Positions 23,934 to 35,977 of a stretch of 64,000 nucleotides of DNA are shown here, one piece after another. The position numbers were made by a program, and so were the translations under genes. The stretch's first letter is position 1, and each line of letters opens with the position of its first letter. A model generated the notes under the pieces. It was given only the letters and a program-made list of their open reading frames with translations. It was not told where the DNA came from and searched no databases. The DNA is from Rutstroemia sp. NJR-2017a BVV2 (taxonomy: Eukaryota; Ascomycota; Leotiomycetes; Helotiales; Rutstroemiaceae), in contig NJPS01000046.1 in NCBI GenBank assembly GCA_002946415.1, forward strand, positions 1,178,001-1,242,000. Direction: 5' to 3'.

Positions 23934-24539
23934 ATGTCAGCAACAAAACGTGCTTCTGCCTCTCTCTCCGAACCATCGGACTCACCACCCACCAAGAAGC
24001 CCCTAAACTCCAACCCAACCAACCGCATCGCCCTCAGCAAAACCAGCACCAACATCCCGCAACACCCATCCACCAGCACATCATCCGAACCCACAGACTC
24101 CACATCCGAGTCTGACTCTGACTCCGACTCCTCATCAGACTCCGATTCCGAGCAAGAAATCCCCCTAATCCGCCCGCTTAATGCCCGTCCGGTGATGCGT
24201 GTGTCGGCGCTGCCGCGCTCCGAGGGACTAGCTGGGTTGCCGGATTTTCTGAAGAGGATGAAGGAGGCGAATGAGGAGTTGAAGAGGAAGGTTGAGGCGG
24301 GGGGGAGGAGGGGGCTGGAGGATGTGAGGGAGGGGGAGAGTTATGTGGAGATGGATTTGGGATTGGGGGTGTGGGAGGAGAAGAAGGAGGGGGTGGGAAG
24401 TGAGGAGGAGAGTGAGGATGAAGAGGAGAGCGGGAGTGAGGGGGAGGATGAGGATGGCGAGGGGGATACGAGGATGGGAGATGGAAAGGCAAAAGGGAAA
24501 GAGAAGAAGAGGAAGAACGTGGGAATTGAGGAGGTTTGA
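23934..24539 (+). CDS. NOPCHAP1-like protein (DUF4598)
   Basis: A single-exon ORF of 201 residues from the ATG at 23934 (context ACCATGT). The middle, residues about 75-145, fits the DUF4598/NOPCHAP1 pattern: an L-P-x-F-L-x-x-M-K-x-A-N-E-E-L helix, then YVEMDLGLGVWEEK, the most conserved block of the family. NOPCHAP1 helps assemble box C/D snoRNPs by linking NOP58 to R2TP in the nucleus; that role is transferred from the family. Both ends are low complexity: an N-terminal Ser/Thr/Pro segment with a run of Ser-Asp pairs, and a Glu/Asp/Gly-rich C-terminal stretch ending with a Lys-rich patch. It lies tail to tail with the kinesin gene. Confidence 0.72.
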   Translation: MSATKRASASLSEPSDSPPTKKPLNSNPTNRIALSKTSTNIPQHPSTSTSSEPTDSTSESDSDSDSSSDSDSEQEIPLIRPLNARPVMRVSALPRSEGLAGLPDFLKRMKEANEELKRKVEAGGRRGLEDVREGESYVEMDLGLGVWEEKKEGVGSEEESEDEEESGSEGEDEDGEGDTRMGDGKAKGKEKKRKNVGIEEV

Positions 24540-24901
24540 AGGGAAGGGTCCTGGTACTGAGTGGTGCTGTTAAGGGAAAGAGAGATGATTCTGCATTCAT
24601 ATATTTTGTATCGGCGTTTTGGTGCAAACGTTTCCGTCCGAATCACATAGAAACTATCCGATGTCATGATGAGCAACGGTCTGCAGTCTAGCAGAAATGA
24701 ATAGTCCATTAATATTTACATAAAATTTGTTCATAATACTAAGGTCACTATACTCATAAAAATACACGATAATCCAAACCGGTCCAATCCCACATGTTGA
24801 TCCCCTGGTATAAAGTTTCCCTCCAGTACGCCAGCGCTCGTGTCCTATCGTACCAGATCCGAATCACGCTCCCCAGGTCCCTATCCCGCTCCCCAACGCC
24901 A
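24540..24901. other. Intergenic between convergent genes
   Basis: A 362-bp gap holding the 3' ends of the NOPCHAP1-like and kinesin genes. No gene seen. Confidence 0.4.
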
Positions 24902-26725
24902 TCAAACCGCAACCGGATAAACAAAACGAGCTTTATCGTCCCCAAGTTTCCTTCTAAACATGCCCAAATCACTCATCAAATCAGACAAAAAATCATGAAC
25001 CTCGCTAGCCCTGTCTTCATGTGCTGTAACATCGATGGCTTCGTCTTCTGTGTACGCGTCGCCATCTTCTGAACCTTGGTCTGTTTTTTCATTCATGCCA
25101 TCATACTGTCGATGGTCGTCTGCTTCAAGAGTACTATCCGGTGTACTGGGATCCACCGTGCTCCTCACTTCGATAGGATTCTTCAGGCTTTCCAAAGCCA
25201 GCTTTAGATGTAGTCTCAGAGCCTCGTTCTCCGTCGTCAAGCTGCGGATCTTGCCTTCGGAAACCATACTTCGATCTTCCATCATCCGTTGCATGGCAAT
25301 AACTCTGTTTTGGTACTCCTCGAGCCTTTCTTCCTGTTCTCTGCCTTCCTTCTCCTTGCGTCTCGAATCAGAAACAGACATCTGTAGAACACGGATTTCT
25401 TCTGCCATGGCAGAGATCTGCGCATCACGCTCGGCAGCAGAGACGTGATCTTGGTTGACGATAGCTCTGGTCCGAATACGTTTAGCTTGGTCCGCGTAGC
25501 GAAGAGTGGAAAGCGTCTCGTCGTAATCAGATGGAGAGATACAAGCTATCATTGCCGTCTTACTATTTCCTCCTAGTGAATCTTTCAAGAGCCAAGTTAG
25601 TATAGAGTCGCGGTAAGGAACAACATCCTTATTGCGCTTTCCAGGACGATGCTGTTTCGGATCCGCAAGTGCAGCGATTACTCGACCCAGGGTGGTGAGT
25701 GATTTGTTGATGTTACTTCCCTCTCTCAAGCGTACGCCCGTAGCTTCCGTTGCCTTTGCCCGTTCACTACCGGCAAGATCGACAAGCCGTATTCGAGCGG
25801 TACGTTCAGTTGTCTCATCGGTTTCCATATCATGGTGGATCTGCTTGAGCATGATGGTGAAGACACTATGACTTCTACTGCTGGTGTCATTCATTTTGGT
25901 GCTTGCTGTGGTACGGCTTGCATCCCCCATCTTCATGTATCGCATAATTTCGGAGATGTTCTTGACTGGCGCATCCGTCAAGTCCTTAATGTAGGGTCCT
26001 TCTGTGGGTGACTCGCGGATCTTAAGGTAGTATGGGGGCTGGTTTGGGTGGTACGGGACTAGCAAATCTCGGACATGCTCATTATAGACTTCGAAGTAGG
26101 AAACACGAACATTGTAGGAGATATTTGGAGTTTCATTGTGTGCGGCCTCAATTCGTTGGAACAGATCCTCGCAGGTCCTTGGTATAAGTCCAGGCTGATC
26201 TGGAGTGCCCATCATGGTATAACTTTTTCCCGAACCAGTTTGTCCATATGCAAAGATGCAAGTGTGATATCCTTCGAAATTGTGGTCCAAGAACTCCTCT
26301 CCCAAACTATTGTAAACATCTTCCTGATGCGCATAGTGCTCGTCGGATTTATTGTGACTCCAGAAAGAATTATCAAATGTAAAGCTCTTCTCCTCAATCA
26401 CTTTACGCATCTTAGATCGCGTATTTGCTGGGTCCGTATCATTGGGTACCAGAAGTGTCGTTTCTTGCGTTAGTGGATCCATTTCAATAAGACATTCGGC
26501 CCCTCTTTGAATCTCTGAACTTGCGGTCAGTCAATTGATATAAATCGCCCCTCACCACGATGCATACTTACCCCTCGGAAGAAACCCTCTGACTCTGACC
26601 ACAACTCTAACGTTGCCGCCGCCATCTTTAAAGGCCGGGGCAACGCTCCCCTCCCTCGACCGCAACGACGGGGTGGAAGCTGTCGACACCACCGCAGCTG
26701 GCATCAATCGCGCGTCAACCGACAT
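24902..26725 (-). CDS. Kinesin-3 family motor, short form
   Basis: Two exons: 26725-26572 and 26514-24902, 588 residues. The intron (donor GGTAAGT, acceptor TTCAG) restores the start of the motor domain: V-R-V-V-V-R-V-R-G-F-L-P-R-E-I. The P-loop GQTGSGKSYT, switch I NDTSSRSH and switch II LVDLAGSE are intact, and the sequence around them (ARIRLVDLAGSERA, TLGRVIAAL) is of the KIF1/Unc104 kind. The motor spans about residues 36-410 and is followed by a coiled coil (about 425-500) and an acidic tail. No FHA or PH domain is visible, while full kinesin-3 proteins have more than 1000 residues. It thus resembles a short fungal kinesin-3; cargo is unknown. An earlier in-frame Met exists near 26790, so the start is uncertain. 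Confidence 0.88.
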
Positions 26726-28364
26726 TTCAAGTAGAAGCTCGTTGATATCTGCAACCTTTTCAGAGAACTGTCGTTGGAGATGAGCATACATAAACTCTGA
26801 TGGTAGTGTACAATTTCGCTTCAATGTAAACAGTAGCCAATGACGTTGGCTGGGTGAATGATCTGCAGGGTCTTTCTTTCCTTTTGCAACACACGGTCGC
26901 AATAAATTTGGGTTTCTGCACCTGCACGTCCTGCAGCCGGTAACGAAGGAAAAGATTCTGTGCAGGAAAGAAAGGCAAAAGCTGAACGAATGGAAGCTGT
27001 TTACGTTTACGTTTGGACGATGTTGTCTGAGATGCCGTTTGTTTACAAGAAGTTTTGGAAGGCCTAATGGGGTTAGGCATGTTGGCGCCACTGCTGGTAA
27101 TCCTTCTCAAAGGCAGCCGTGTCCCGCCTCACTTCGTCCAAAAATATCCTTAACCCGGTCCGTCACATCACATTTCATCACACAGACATCACGATATCGC
27201 AATCTTTTCCCGTTGTGTCCTTGATTTCCGTAATGGCTCTAATGCACTGCAGTGTAACATATACTTGCTGCATACTTTATTTACACATTGCTGCTCCCGA
27301 AACCCTTACATTGCAGAGTTGAAAGTTCCTGCGTACCAACTTTCCAGACCAGGGAGGCTAAGGCACTTTTCGCAATGTCTCCACCGTGGAAACATGTCCC
27401 ACCTTTGCACCGCTACCTCTGCCACTTCCATTATTCCTCCCAGGATCAACAGGCTAAAGTCGATGAGATGTTTCCTCACTTCAACATTCCCGCGTTGTTG
27501 GATCTGTGATACTTACGCATTTCCTATTTGAGCAGTCTCACAGGTTTTGTTGGTCCGGGGACGGGATGTCGTAGCGACAGGGAACCACTAGCGGAGAGGA
27601 TATCTTCCTACGACCTCCTCTGCTGCCCCCCTAGGAAGTACCGGCACGATAGATGGGTCTGTGATTTTCACGAAATTTAGGTGCTCTGTCATTTTAGCTT
27701 CCTTGCTGCCTTATTTGGATTGTCCTTTGGAGCCGTCGGCCTTCTCCTTTTATTTTCTTGATCGGAAAAGCAAGTGCTTCAATAGAAAGAGACAAGGCAT
27801 CCTTGGGCTGGGACTGTCATCCCCAGGAGCTGGTCTGGCTGTAAATTCACAAAAGTTTCTCGATGGGGGGTTCTAACAACATATTGGTGCGACACTCACA
27901 TAAATAACACTCTCTGCGCAAACTATCTAGAGTTGAAGTTATATTATTGCTCACAGACCATATTTGTTCGACAGTGAGCAGCTAAAATACATTACAACAA
28001 TGTGTGCGGGGAGTTCCGTTAAATCCTCACACTTTGGACATCCTAGATCATCAGCAATCTACAGCTAGATACGAACAATCAAAAGTCATATTCCTAACTG
28101 GATCCATCCAATCGTCCTTGGGCCACTTCAAGGCATTCCATTCGGTAAACCAAATGATCCTTCCGGGCAAAACAGATATCGAAATAAACTCTCAGGCAAA
28201 ACAGCTGAGTAAGACACCGCCGTCATATTGGACAGAACAGCATCGCAAACGCAAAGGGGAATCATAGTAACGCAACCTTCTGCATGGTCAGTGGTCATTG
28301 AAAGAAACCGGTAGAGCAGAAGGCGTACCTCGAACAAATCAAAGAGAAAAATATCACCGTCCAT
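26726..28364. other. Intergenic, 1.6 kb, no gene seen
   Basis: The frame upstream of the kinesin start stays open to 27091 but without an ATG supported by homology. A few 60-90 codon ORFs lie on + between 27039 and 28267; none resembles a known family. Probable kinesin promoter and 2EXR terminator. Confidence 0.4.
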
Positions 28365-29324
28365 TCATGCACCACCAGTCATGTGCCCACCGAGGTAGTT
28401 GAATTGTCCAATGACACTAGCCGGGAAGCCTTTCTCTTTGCGCATCATTGTCTCTACACGACCGAAGATGGCTAGGATCCGGGCTTGATGAGTCTGGTTG
28501 GTGACCTCCTGGAATATGGCCTGGATTGCGGCTGGACCAGAGAGCACGCCACCTGCACACTTTACTTTGATCACCATATCAAGTCTAGGAGCATCGACAC
28601 GATTGGGATATGTAATATATTGGTCTTCGAACTGGAGCTTCAAGAAGAAGTCTTGGTTCCGGCCATAATCAGTAGTATTCTCCTCGATACGGACAGTTTC
28701 AAGATTGGGTAGAGCACGAATGATTTTGGCCACCTTGGGGAAATCATCTTCAAAACCATCAGCATCGAGGCAAAGGTGTCGGATCAACTTGAAGTCTGCA
28801 GCATGTTGTAGAGCTGTTTGAAACCCGAGCTTTGGCGTATAGTAACTGAGGGACATGTGCGAGTGAAGGTGGACAACATCGATGTCGACATTGACATAGA
28901 CTGCCTTGTTCGAACCGTAAACAGCAAACAATGGTTTGTACACGGGGACCATTGCACTCAAGGCTGCCTTGCAAGTCTGGAGGAATCGTGGTCGGCGCGC
29001 GCCTGTGACAGTGTATACAAAGTCCGTGACATGGGCGATCGTGATGACCCGGGGATGAGTCAGAGCTTTCATAACCCAGACCTTATTCTGAATTTCTTGG
29101 GGCAAATTTTGGAATAGGGTGAATGAGCCCTCGATCTGCGCTACCTTGGTTGGCTTGAAAGCATGCTGAGGGAGGGATTTCACTGCTAGATCGAGGGCAT
29201 CAGGAGTGTAGGTGTGTTTGGTTGGAGCTAATGTAGCAAGATCGAGCCATTGGAGAGACTTGAGCTCTTTGAGATGATCGGCAGCGCAAGGGAATAGTTT
29301 ATCGACCTCTTGGAAATACATCAT
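28365..29324 (-). CDS. 2EXR domain protein
   Basis: A single-exon ORF of 319 residues starting with Met-Met at 29324. At about residues 66-95 is the 2EXR signature: F-T-L-F-Q-N-L-P-x-E-I-Q-x-K-V-W with P-R-V-I-T-I shortly after. This domain defines a large, expanded family of fungal proteins, often in many copies, of unknown function. The rest alternates hydrophobic strands and charged helices as in other members. No signal peptide or membrane segment is visible. The N-terminal 60 residues are a variable extension. Gene-poor DNA lies upstream. Domain recognition is firm, the function is unknown. Confidence 0.8.
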   Translation of the reverse strand: MMYFQEVDKLFPCAADHLKELKSLQWLDLATLAPTKHTYTPDALDLAVKSLPQHAFKPTKVAQIEGSFTLFQNLPQEIQNKVWVMKALTHPRVITIAHVTDFVYTVTGARRPRFLQTCKAALSAMVPVYKPLFAVYGSNKAVYVNVDIDVVHLHSHMSLSYYTPKLGFQTALQHAADFKLIRHLCLDADGFEDDFPKVAKIIRALPNLETVRIEENTTDYGRNQDFFLKLQFEDQYITYPNRVDAPRLDMVIKVKCAGGVLSGPAAIQAIFQEVTNQTHQARILAIFGRVETMMRKEKGFPASVIGQFNYLGGHMTGGA

Positions 29325-31645
29325 GTTGATGATTTGGGCCTTGGATTAAGCTTTGTCAGCATCATTCCTCAAGATGTGGCGTGTTTCGGCAGCATCAAAA
29401 ATTGAGAAAACTTACAATATGAGTTGGAGAGTAATTGCAAATCAAGGAGCCGGGCCAGCCAGCGGATTGTGTGTAAGATAGATCACAGAGTGTGCGAAAC
29501 GTGAGGAAATTGAGTAGGTTGCGTCTGAAGGCTAAATAAGTACTGACTAGACGCTTTCGGATGTGCAGAGCCTGGTGCAGAGTTAGCAAACCATCCTACT
29601 CGAGCCTGGTGATAGCCGCTCGCCACGATGTCATCTAGATCGACGCAGTGGTAGTCATAAGAAAGACCACATATTAGTGGATCCGAAATCAGAGAAGGTC
29701 TTTAACTTACAGCTGTAGGAAGAAGTTTGTTTGCGAGTAGCGCAGGGTAGTGCTGGAATATTTGAAGTCAGTGATGTCTCGGATAGGTTGAAATCTCTGC
29801 TACGCGTGGATCGAGCTGAGTGGATCGGAAAACATGTGTGTTCCACAAGATTGGGCAGGAAGGAAGGGTTATGTGCGTTGAAGTGTATCCACGAGGAGGC
29901 AGGCTTGACTCTTAAGTAAAATCGAGAGGTGCCTTTGACTTCAGAAAGACGAACTATCAATCTGAATGGAACGTGGCGAAGTCGATCCGAGCAGATGAGT
30001 GGTAGCGTAGAAGACTCTGCTAACAAGAGTAGGGGAGGACAACAATTTATCGAATGGAGCGAAACACAATGAGAATAAGGGCACTTGGAGGATATGAAGC
30101 ACAATATGACACAGTCTGAACAATTCCTGGCTGTTGCTGAAGCACAATACAATGATGTGCAACGCACAATGTGACGACGTGATGTATTGTTTCTGAGCAG
30201 TGTGAAATTTTCGAGGAAGTGAAAATGGATCAAGTCGAAATATCAAAGCTTAGGATGCTGAATTAATACAGGCAAAACTTACAGTGTTCAGAAAATGAAT
30301 GAAGTGAGTTGGAAGTGTTGTTGGAAGTTGTCAAGATCTATTGTGATGATTTGTGAGCTATTGTCGTCGATGTGATGCTCCTCCAATGCCAAGCGGGGCT
30401 CCTCCGTGCCAAGAGTTGATGCTGAAGCGGCGTGGGAGGGATTTCTGCTAAGAAGATGCGAAATCGGAATGAAGACTTCTTGAGAATGGTGAAATTATGG
30501 TACTTACTTGCGAAGTGAAAGAAAGACTGAAGTTGAGTAACGTGCGGTGTTGCCTAGATACAACGTTAGATCGCGACTGATGGTCTTTTCGGCTAGAGCA
30601 TCAGGATGAGGAGGAGGATGAGCATGAGCATGAAGCAGATGCCGATGCGAATACGAATGACGGATTTAAAAGTAATGAACTCACTATTGCACGGCAGATA
30701 GCTAGTAACTTTAGAAGGCGAGGTATTATGCAGTGGCATATGAGGTTGAAAATTTAAAGGGAAGGGAGGCGGAGTGAGAAAGGGGTGAAAAATGACCTGA
30801 AAACCGAGGTTGCCCAACTGTGAGTAATCAGCTCCGAGGGGATCTTATCAGATCTTGGGCGAGCTCACAAGGTATTTTCTTCCCGTGGACCTCGCACCAG
30901 CCCACAAGGTGTTTGCTTCTTCTCGGGATCTCAAACCAGCTCACAAGGTTTTTCTTCTCTCACAGCTAGTTCACTTCACCTTTGGAAACACTTTGGAATG
31001 CCTTACGCCTTTCTAGTGAATATAGTGAAGATGAGCAAATTCAAATATTAAAAGCAGCGGCATATATCAGATTTTTAGAGGAGATCTGAAACAATAACCC
31101 ACTTTCGGATCTATGCATCTTAATACATACATTGAAGGTGAGGTGAGAGTTGAGATGTGATATTAGGAGCGCAGAGCACATGTGGGGGAGCGGGTGGGGC
31201 GCAGATGAGGGGCTTTGGCGAACAAACTGTAATGAGACTTCACAGGTGAGCACAGCGGAAATAGTAGAATCCACTTGCTTTTATTTTCCATATACTTCGT
31301 ACTCCAAGATCTTTGCTTTCGTCTTCTCTACTGTGAGTCTCAATCGGATGTGGGAAGGCAGCATCATCTGATCCCTTTCATTCACTTTTTTCTCAGCTAT
31401 TCACTTCCTTTTTGTGCAAGCCTCCGCAAGCCGCCTCCGAAATCGCAACTTCTTCTCCATCGTTGGCGCCCCTTACCGTCTTCTCATATAATTAGATAGT
31501 TTCGATCAGCTCTGAAATCTCATCTTTCAACCTCAGCAGAAAAACGGCACGCGACCACCAGAGAACACGTACTTCATGGCTTGCCTAGCAATGCATTATT
31601 ATTTACTATTCAGAAGCTGAAATCCAAGTCTGTCTACCGAAGCCT
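29325..31645. other. Intergenic, 2.3 kb, gene-poor
   Basis: Long promoter side of the 2EXR gene and terminator side of the PPPDE gene. It includes a three-unit degenerate tandem repeat at 30862-30968 (described separately). ORFs up to 192 codons on - near 29655-30233 have cysteine- and serine-rich random composition and no family resemblance. Confidence 0.4.
30862..30968. repeat. Degenerate tandem repeat, three units of about 38 bp
   Basis: Units begin at 30862, 30899 and 30938. Each opens with AGC(T/C)CACAAGGT followed by a T-rich stretch and, in the first two, a (T/C)(C/G)GGA(C/T)CTC-like block. The third unit is cut short. Confidence 0.7.
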
Positions 31646-33419
31646 CTATTGCAATCCCTTCCCCAATAACTCCTCCCCAATCTCCTTGATCAGCGGCTCC
31701 TTGGGGAACGCCTTCCCCTTCGCCAATACCGTCCCTTGCGCATCCATGCTCTTCAACAGATCCACCAATTCGCCGTTCATTGGCGACCCAAACACCAGAT
31801 ACCCGAAAGCTAGCAAAAATCCCTTTAGCGCTTCTGGTGATTCCTTCTCTTCCTGGATTGCTTCTAGTAAGGATGCCGCGAGCTCGACTTGTTCGCTCTC
31901 GGGTAATCTCTGCTTGTGATCTGTGATGCGGAGATGCGATTCCGCGAAAGCAATATTGAAGGCTAGACTGGCGGCTGCCACGCGAATATTGTGATGTCCA
32001 TCGTCGAGGAGGGAGGTGGTAATTAATTGAATCAGAGGAAGCGTGAGGGCAGGACAGCCAAGAATATGTTGAGGATACAGAGGACTGGTGAAAAGGTTGC
32101 AGGCGGCTTGAAGAGCGACGAGACGAAGAGAGTAGGGGCATTCTTTGAGTTCGTTTACATAGGTGAATAGAGGAGCGATGGTTTTGTGGTCTTTTTCTTC
32201 GGCATAGTAGCCACTAAATCTGGGATCCGCAAGCGCGAGGCGCAAGAGATCGACTATGGTGAACATGACCTCTAAGGGTAGTTTAGACGGAGCGTCTCGG
32301 ACGAACCAGCTGAAGGAATCGAGATCTGGGAGGAGAGTTTGCGCTGCTGGCTTGGTTTCTCGATCTGATACAAAATGGAGGACTCCTTCAACCGCTGGGT
32401 TTTCAGCTGCAGACCCCATCTTTGCTTTCAATTTCGCAAGGGGTGGAACTTTGGTGTAAAAGACAGGCTTGACGTCATTTGCGCGTAATGCGGGAAGTCG
32501 TAGGGATTCATGAGGATGGGGTGGGAATGCCATCTGTACCAGCAGTCGGACATTACCACGCAAAGAGGCTGGATCAGCCCCTGCCCAACGTTTCTCTTCT
32601 TCGCCGCGGAGGTAGGTAGCAAAAGACGGAGTCGCTCGAACGTTGTATTTCGTACTGATGTCGTAGCTCCGAGATACGTCAACCAATATCATTATGGCTT
32701 TCCGGCCAACTTCATGGGCTAATTCGTCGAACAATGGGTATAGAGGCTTGCATGGAGCACAAGATGCTGAAGTAAAGAAAATGACTGCACAGGAATTCTT
32801 AGCCTCCTTCAGGAGGCTGTCTAGTTCAGTTGAAGTCGTAGGTTGCCGAACCAGAGCGGCCTTTTGCTCCGAGGTCTGCGGATGTTCGGTAGTCTTGATA
32901 CCCAAGAGTCCGCCACTATTCATGTTGTTTAATGTAACATAGTCGTTGAGACGTGGCTGTAGCATTCTGCCGAATGGAGTATTGAGGACCGTTTCTGGGA
33001 GGTTGGTAATATATGAGGGAATTCCATGGCCTACTAGGAAGGTAGCAAAATCGTTTGAGAAGTTATTGCAGTTGTGTCTCCAAAGGTCATAAGCCTGAAG
33101 AGAGAGTTAGCTGGCGACCCGAATTCAAATGCGCAAGAACATGTACCTCAAGAGTGTAGATTGATTTGAGAGACTCTAGATACTCTAATATCACATCCAT
33201 TGGTAAGTCTGTCTTCCCCAGCTCTAATATTTGCAACGGCCTCCCAAGATGGGTCTCTCCAGGTCTAACCGTCTTGACCCCTCCATCGTAGACGTATTCA
33301 ACGCCTTCGAAGACAATTGACGTATGGTAGACAGCATCAATCTGGATACCTAGTAGCGCGCCGGATAGGTTGCGCGCAAGTCCTCTGGAGAGATCATAGA
33401 TGTATAACTGAATGTTCAT
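31646..33419 (-). CDS. PPPDE isopeptidase - thioredoxin - PUL protein
   Basis: Two exons: 33419-33147 and 33094-31646, 573 residues. Residues 1-140 are a PPPDE (DeSI-type) thiol isopeptidase domain with His32 in V-Y-H-T-S and Cys100 in H-N-C-N-N-F, the expected dyad; it should remove SUMO or ubiquitin from targets. Residues about 165-270 are a thioredoxin fold with a C-A-P-C active site (203-206) and the cis-Pro region in R-A-T-P-S-F. Residues 310-573 are a PUL domain of armadillo-like helices, which in Doa1/PLAA binds Cdc48. The order is that of fungal three-domain proteins. The link to Cdc48-dependent ubiquitin/SUMO handling is inference. A Met at 33479 is possible but precedes a segment not typical for the fold. 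Confidence 0.88.
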
Positions 33420-34200
33420 GGTTCTGGGAACAGGTAATTGGGAGCTGCGAGGTGGGAGGAGTTCCGATCCAAGGTACAAGTTGAGACGCGCAAACTAATT
33501 GACCGACGGTGGTTCTAAAAAATGACCAGGGAAAGAAGAAAGGAAAAAGAAAGTAGAAGAACTTAGGAAATAAGGTGGTAGTATTAGCAAGGAGGGATAA
33601 TTAATAGGGAATGGAGACATATTCTATGTCTTTCTATGAAGTAAAGGTCGAGGGATTGAGACCGAAGGCAACATCGAGCTGACGGAGGTTGTTTGACAGT
33701 GTGGCTGGAATAGTGTGGCTTTAACGCGGAACCGGCTGTCCGTTACTAGTGGATCAGTGGTCAACGCCACCACGATAAGATAAAGAAAGAAGTCTCTAAC
33801 ATAGTAATTCCGAGCCACACTTCACTTCCGTTCTCACAGCAAAATCCATGCAAGGGGAGCGCTGCGCTGTTGGCTGTGCTGTGCTAGAACAAACCTGGCA
33901 ACGCCAATTCCGCCAAGTCCCCTTACTGTCCCCTTTTTTCTATTTTTTGCCCCGTGGTAAGTTAGCAACCTTACCAAATCTTATTCCGTTCATAAGGTTA
34001 TCCTCTCTTATCCTGTACCAATCTTACTACTTTTTCCCTTTCCCTTTCCCTTTCCCATTCCTTTCATAAAAGAGGATCAGAAACTACACCAATCCCATGC
34101 CCTAAGTGTATTTTCGCTCCGTTTTATACCTTTCCCTACGTGTTCGTTCTCCAGTGAGGTTGATATCCTCTGGTTGTTTCTGATAGTCGCTCTTTCGCAG
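33420..34200. other. Divergent promoter region
   Basis: A 781-bp gap between the divergent PPPDE and GDA1 genes, probably holding both promoters. A (TTTCCC)4 tract lies at 34033-34056. No gene seen. Confidence 0.5.
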
Positions 34201-35977
34201 ATGCGACGTACCTCTGTGTCTTTACCATCAAAGACTACATCACACGATCCTTACGAAAAACCCTCTCGATACAGTGACTCGGGCGCATTCCAAAGCGCCG
34301 CCTTCAAACTGGATAAATCAAAGTACGGCGGAATGACGCCAAGTCAGCGTTCCCGATACCTCAAGACAGGAGGCATTCTCCTCTTTGTCCTATTCCTATT
34401 CTATTATCTGGCCCCAACAGGAGCAGATGTATCTAATGGCGGTGGTATGTAGAATACCTCGAACTTCAACATGATCCTAGTCGCTAACGATTAACAGTAG
34501 GAAATGTGGTCGATCAAGTGAAAGGTGGAAACGATGGACAAGCTCCCTCCGACTCATCGTACGGGACAACGAAGTGCTCGAAATCCTACGACAAGTCGAA
34601 GCCAATTGTCCAATATGCCATCATGATCGATGCAGGCAGTACCGGATCTCGAGTGCACGTATATAAGTTCAACAACTGTGGTCCTACACCAGAGCTTGAA
34701 TCTGAGGAATTCGAGATGACCGCGAAAAAAGAGGGCGGCTCTGGATTAAGTTCTTACGGAGCCGATGCCGAGGGTGCTGCAAAGAGTCTTGATGTGCTTA
34801 TGGATGTTGCTGTTAAGACCGTACCTGATAAGCTCAAGTCCTGCACACCTGTCGCTGTCAAGGCTACTGCTGGTCTTCGTAAACTCGGTCCAGAATTGAG
34901 CGAAAAGATTCTCGAGGCAGTTCGCACCAGGTTGGAGACTGTATACCCATTCGCTGTTGTCTCTAAAGAAAAAGAGGGAGTTGTCGTTATGGAAGGAACA
35001 GATGAGGGTGTCTATGCGTGGATCACCACAAACTTCTTACTTGGCAACATTGGCGGCCCCGCACCTGGCGATACTGCAGCGGTTTTCGATCTCGGCGGAG
35101 GATCCACACAGGTGGTATTCGAGCCCAAGTTCAAGTTGCCCGAGAAGATGGCTGAAGGCGACCACAAGTACAAGCTCGATTTTGGCGGAAGGAGCTTCGA
35201 ACTTTACCAGCACTCACATTTAGGATATGGATTGATGGCAGCACGCGAGACTATTCACAAGACACTGATTGATGACATCAATAAGGCCAATACGCCTGAT
35301 CTTTCCTGGACAGCTTCACCGGTGGTCAATCCTTGTATTGCCCCTGGAATGAACCGCACAGTCAACATTGATTTTGGCAAAGACCATCCTCTTCGCGCAA
35401 AGCTCGGAGAAAAGAATGAGTTCGTTATGGTCGGCCCTTCCACACCGGCTCCAGCGCAGTGTCGTGCCCTTGTTGAGAAGATGCTCGCCAAGGAGACCGA
35501 GTGTAAGCTTGCCCCTTGTTCCTTCAATGGCGTCCATCAACCGTCTTTAGAGAAGACCTTCCAACATCAGGACGTCTACACTTTCTCTTACTTCTACGAT
35601 CGAACTGCTCCACTTGGAATGCCTGAGTCTTTCACTTTGAGAGAGCTGCACCAGCTCACGAGCCAAGTATGTGGTGGTGAATCTCATTGGGATGTTTTCT
35701 CTACCATCCCCGACGCGATGAAAGAATTGAAGGGTAGGCCTGAATGGTGTCTGGATCTCAATTTTATGATGGCACTTTTGCATACCGGTTACGAATTGCC
35801 AATTGACCGAGAGGTTAAGATCGCCAAGAAGCTCAAGGGCAATGAACTTGGATGGTGTCTTGGTGCTAGGTATGTTATATTTCAACCATTTTAGTCTGAT
35901 TTCACTAACTCTTCCATAGTCTTCCACTTTTAGAACCGGGATCCGGATGGACATGCCGTGTCAAGCAGATCTCTTAA
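34201..35977 (+). CDS. GDA1: Guanosine diphosphatase, Golgi
   Basis: Three exons: 34201-34444, 34498-35869 and 35920-35977, 557 residues. The enzyme hydrolyses GDP to GMP in the Golgi lumen so that GDP-mannose import and mannosylation can go on. Type II membrane topology is clear: a basic cytosolic tail, a membrane anchor at about residues 58-76 (ILLFVLFLFYYLA), then the lumenal GDA1/CD39 domain. Apyrase regions are present: D-A-G-S-T-G-S-R at 126-133, a T-A-G-L-R block, E-G-x-x-E/D-G, and F-D-L-G-G-G-S-T-Q. The last exon supplies the C-terminal PGSGWTC segment. Length is right for fungal Gda1. The ATG at 34201 is the first in frame. Very confident. Confidence 0.95.

Noticed and set aside
23934..24539. 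Treating the acidic ORF as random low-complexity sequence
   Set aside because: The middle block (YVEMDLGLGVWEEK) fits a conserved family, so it was kept as a gene.
27265..27531. Possible small gene on +
   Set aside because: Short overlapping ORFs with no family resemblance and no convincing next exon.
29655..30233. A 192-codon minus-strand ORF
   Set aside because: Composition is Cys/Ser-rich and random, with no domain, signal or neighbour support.
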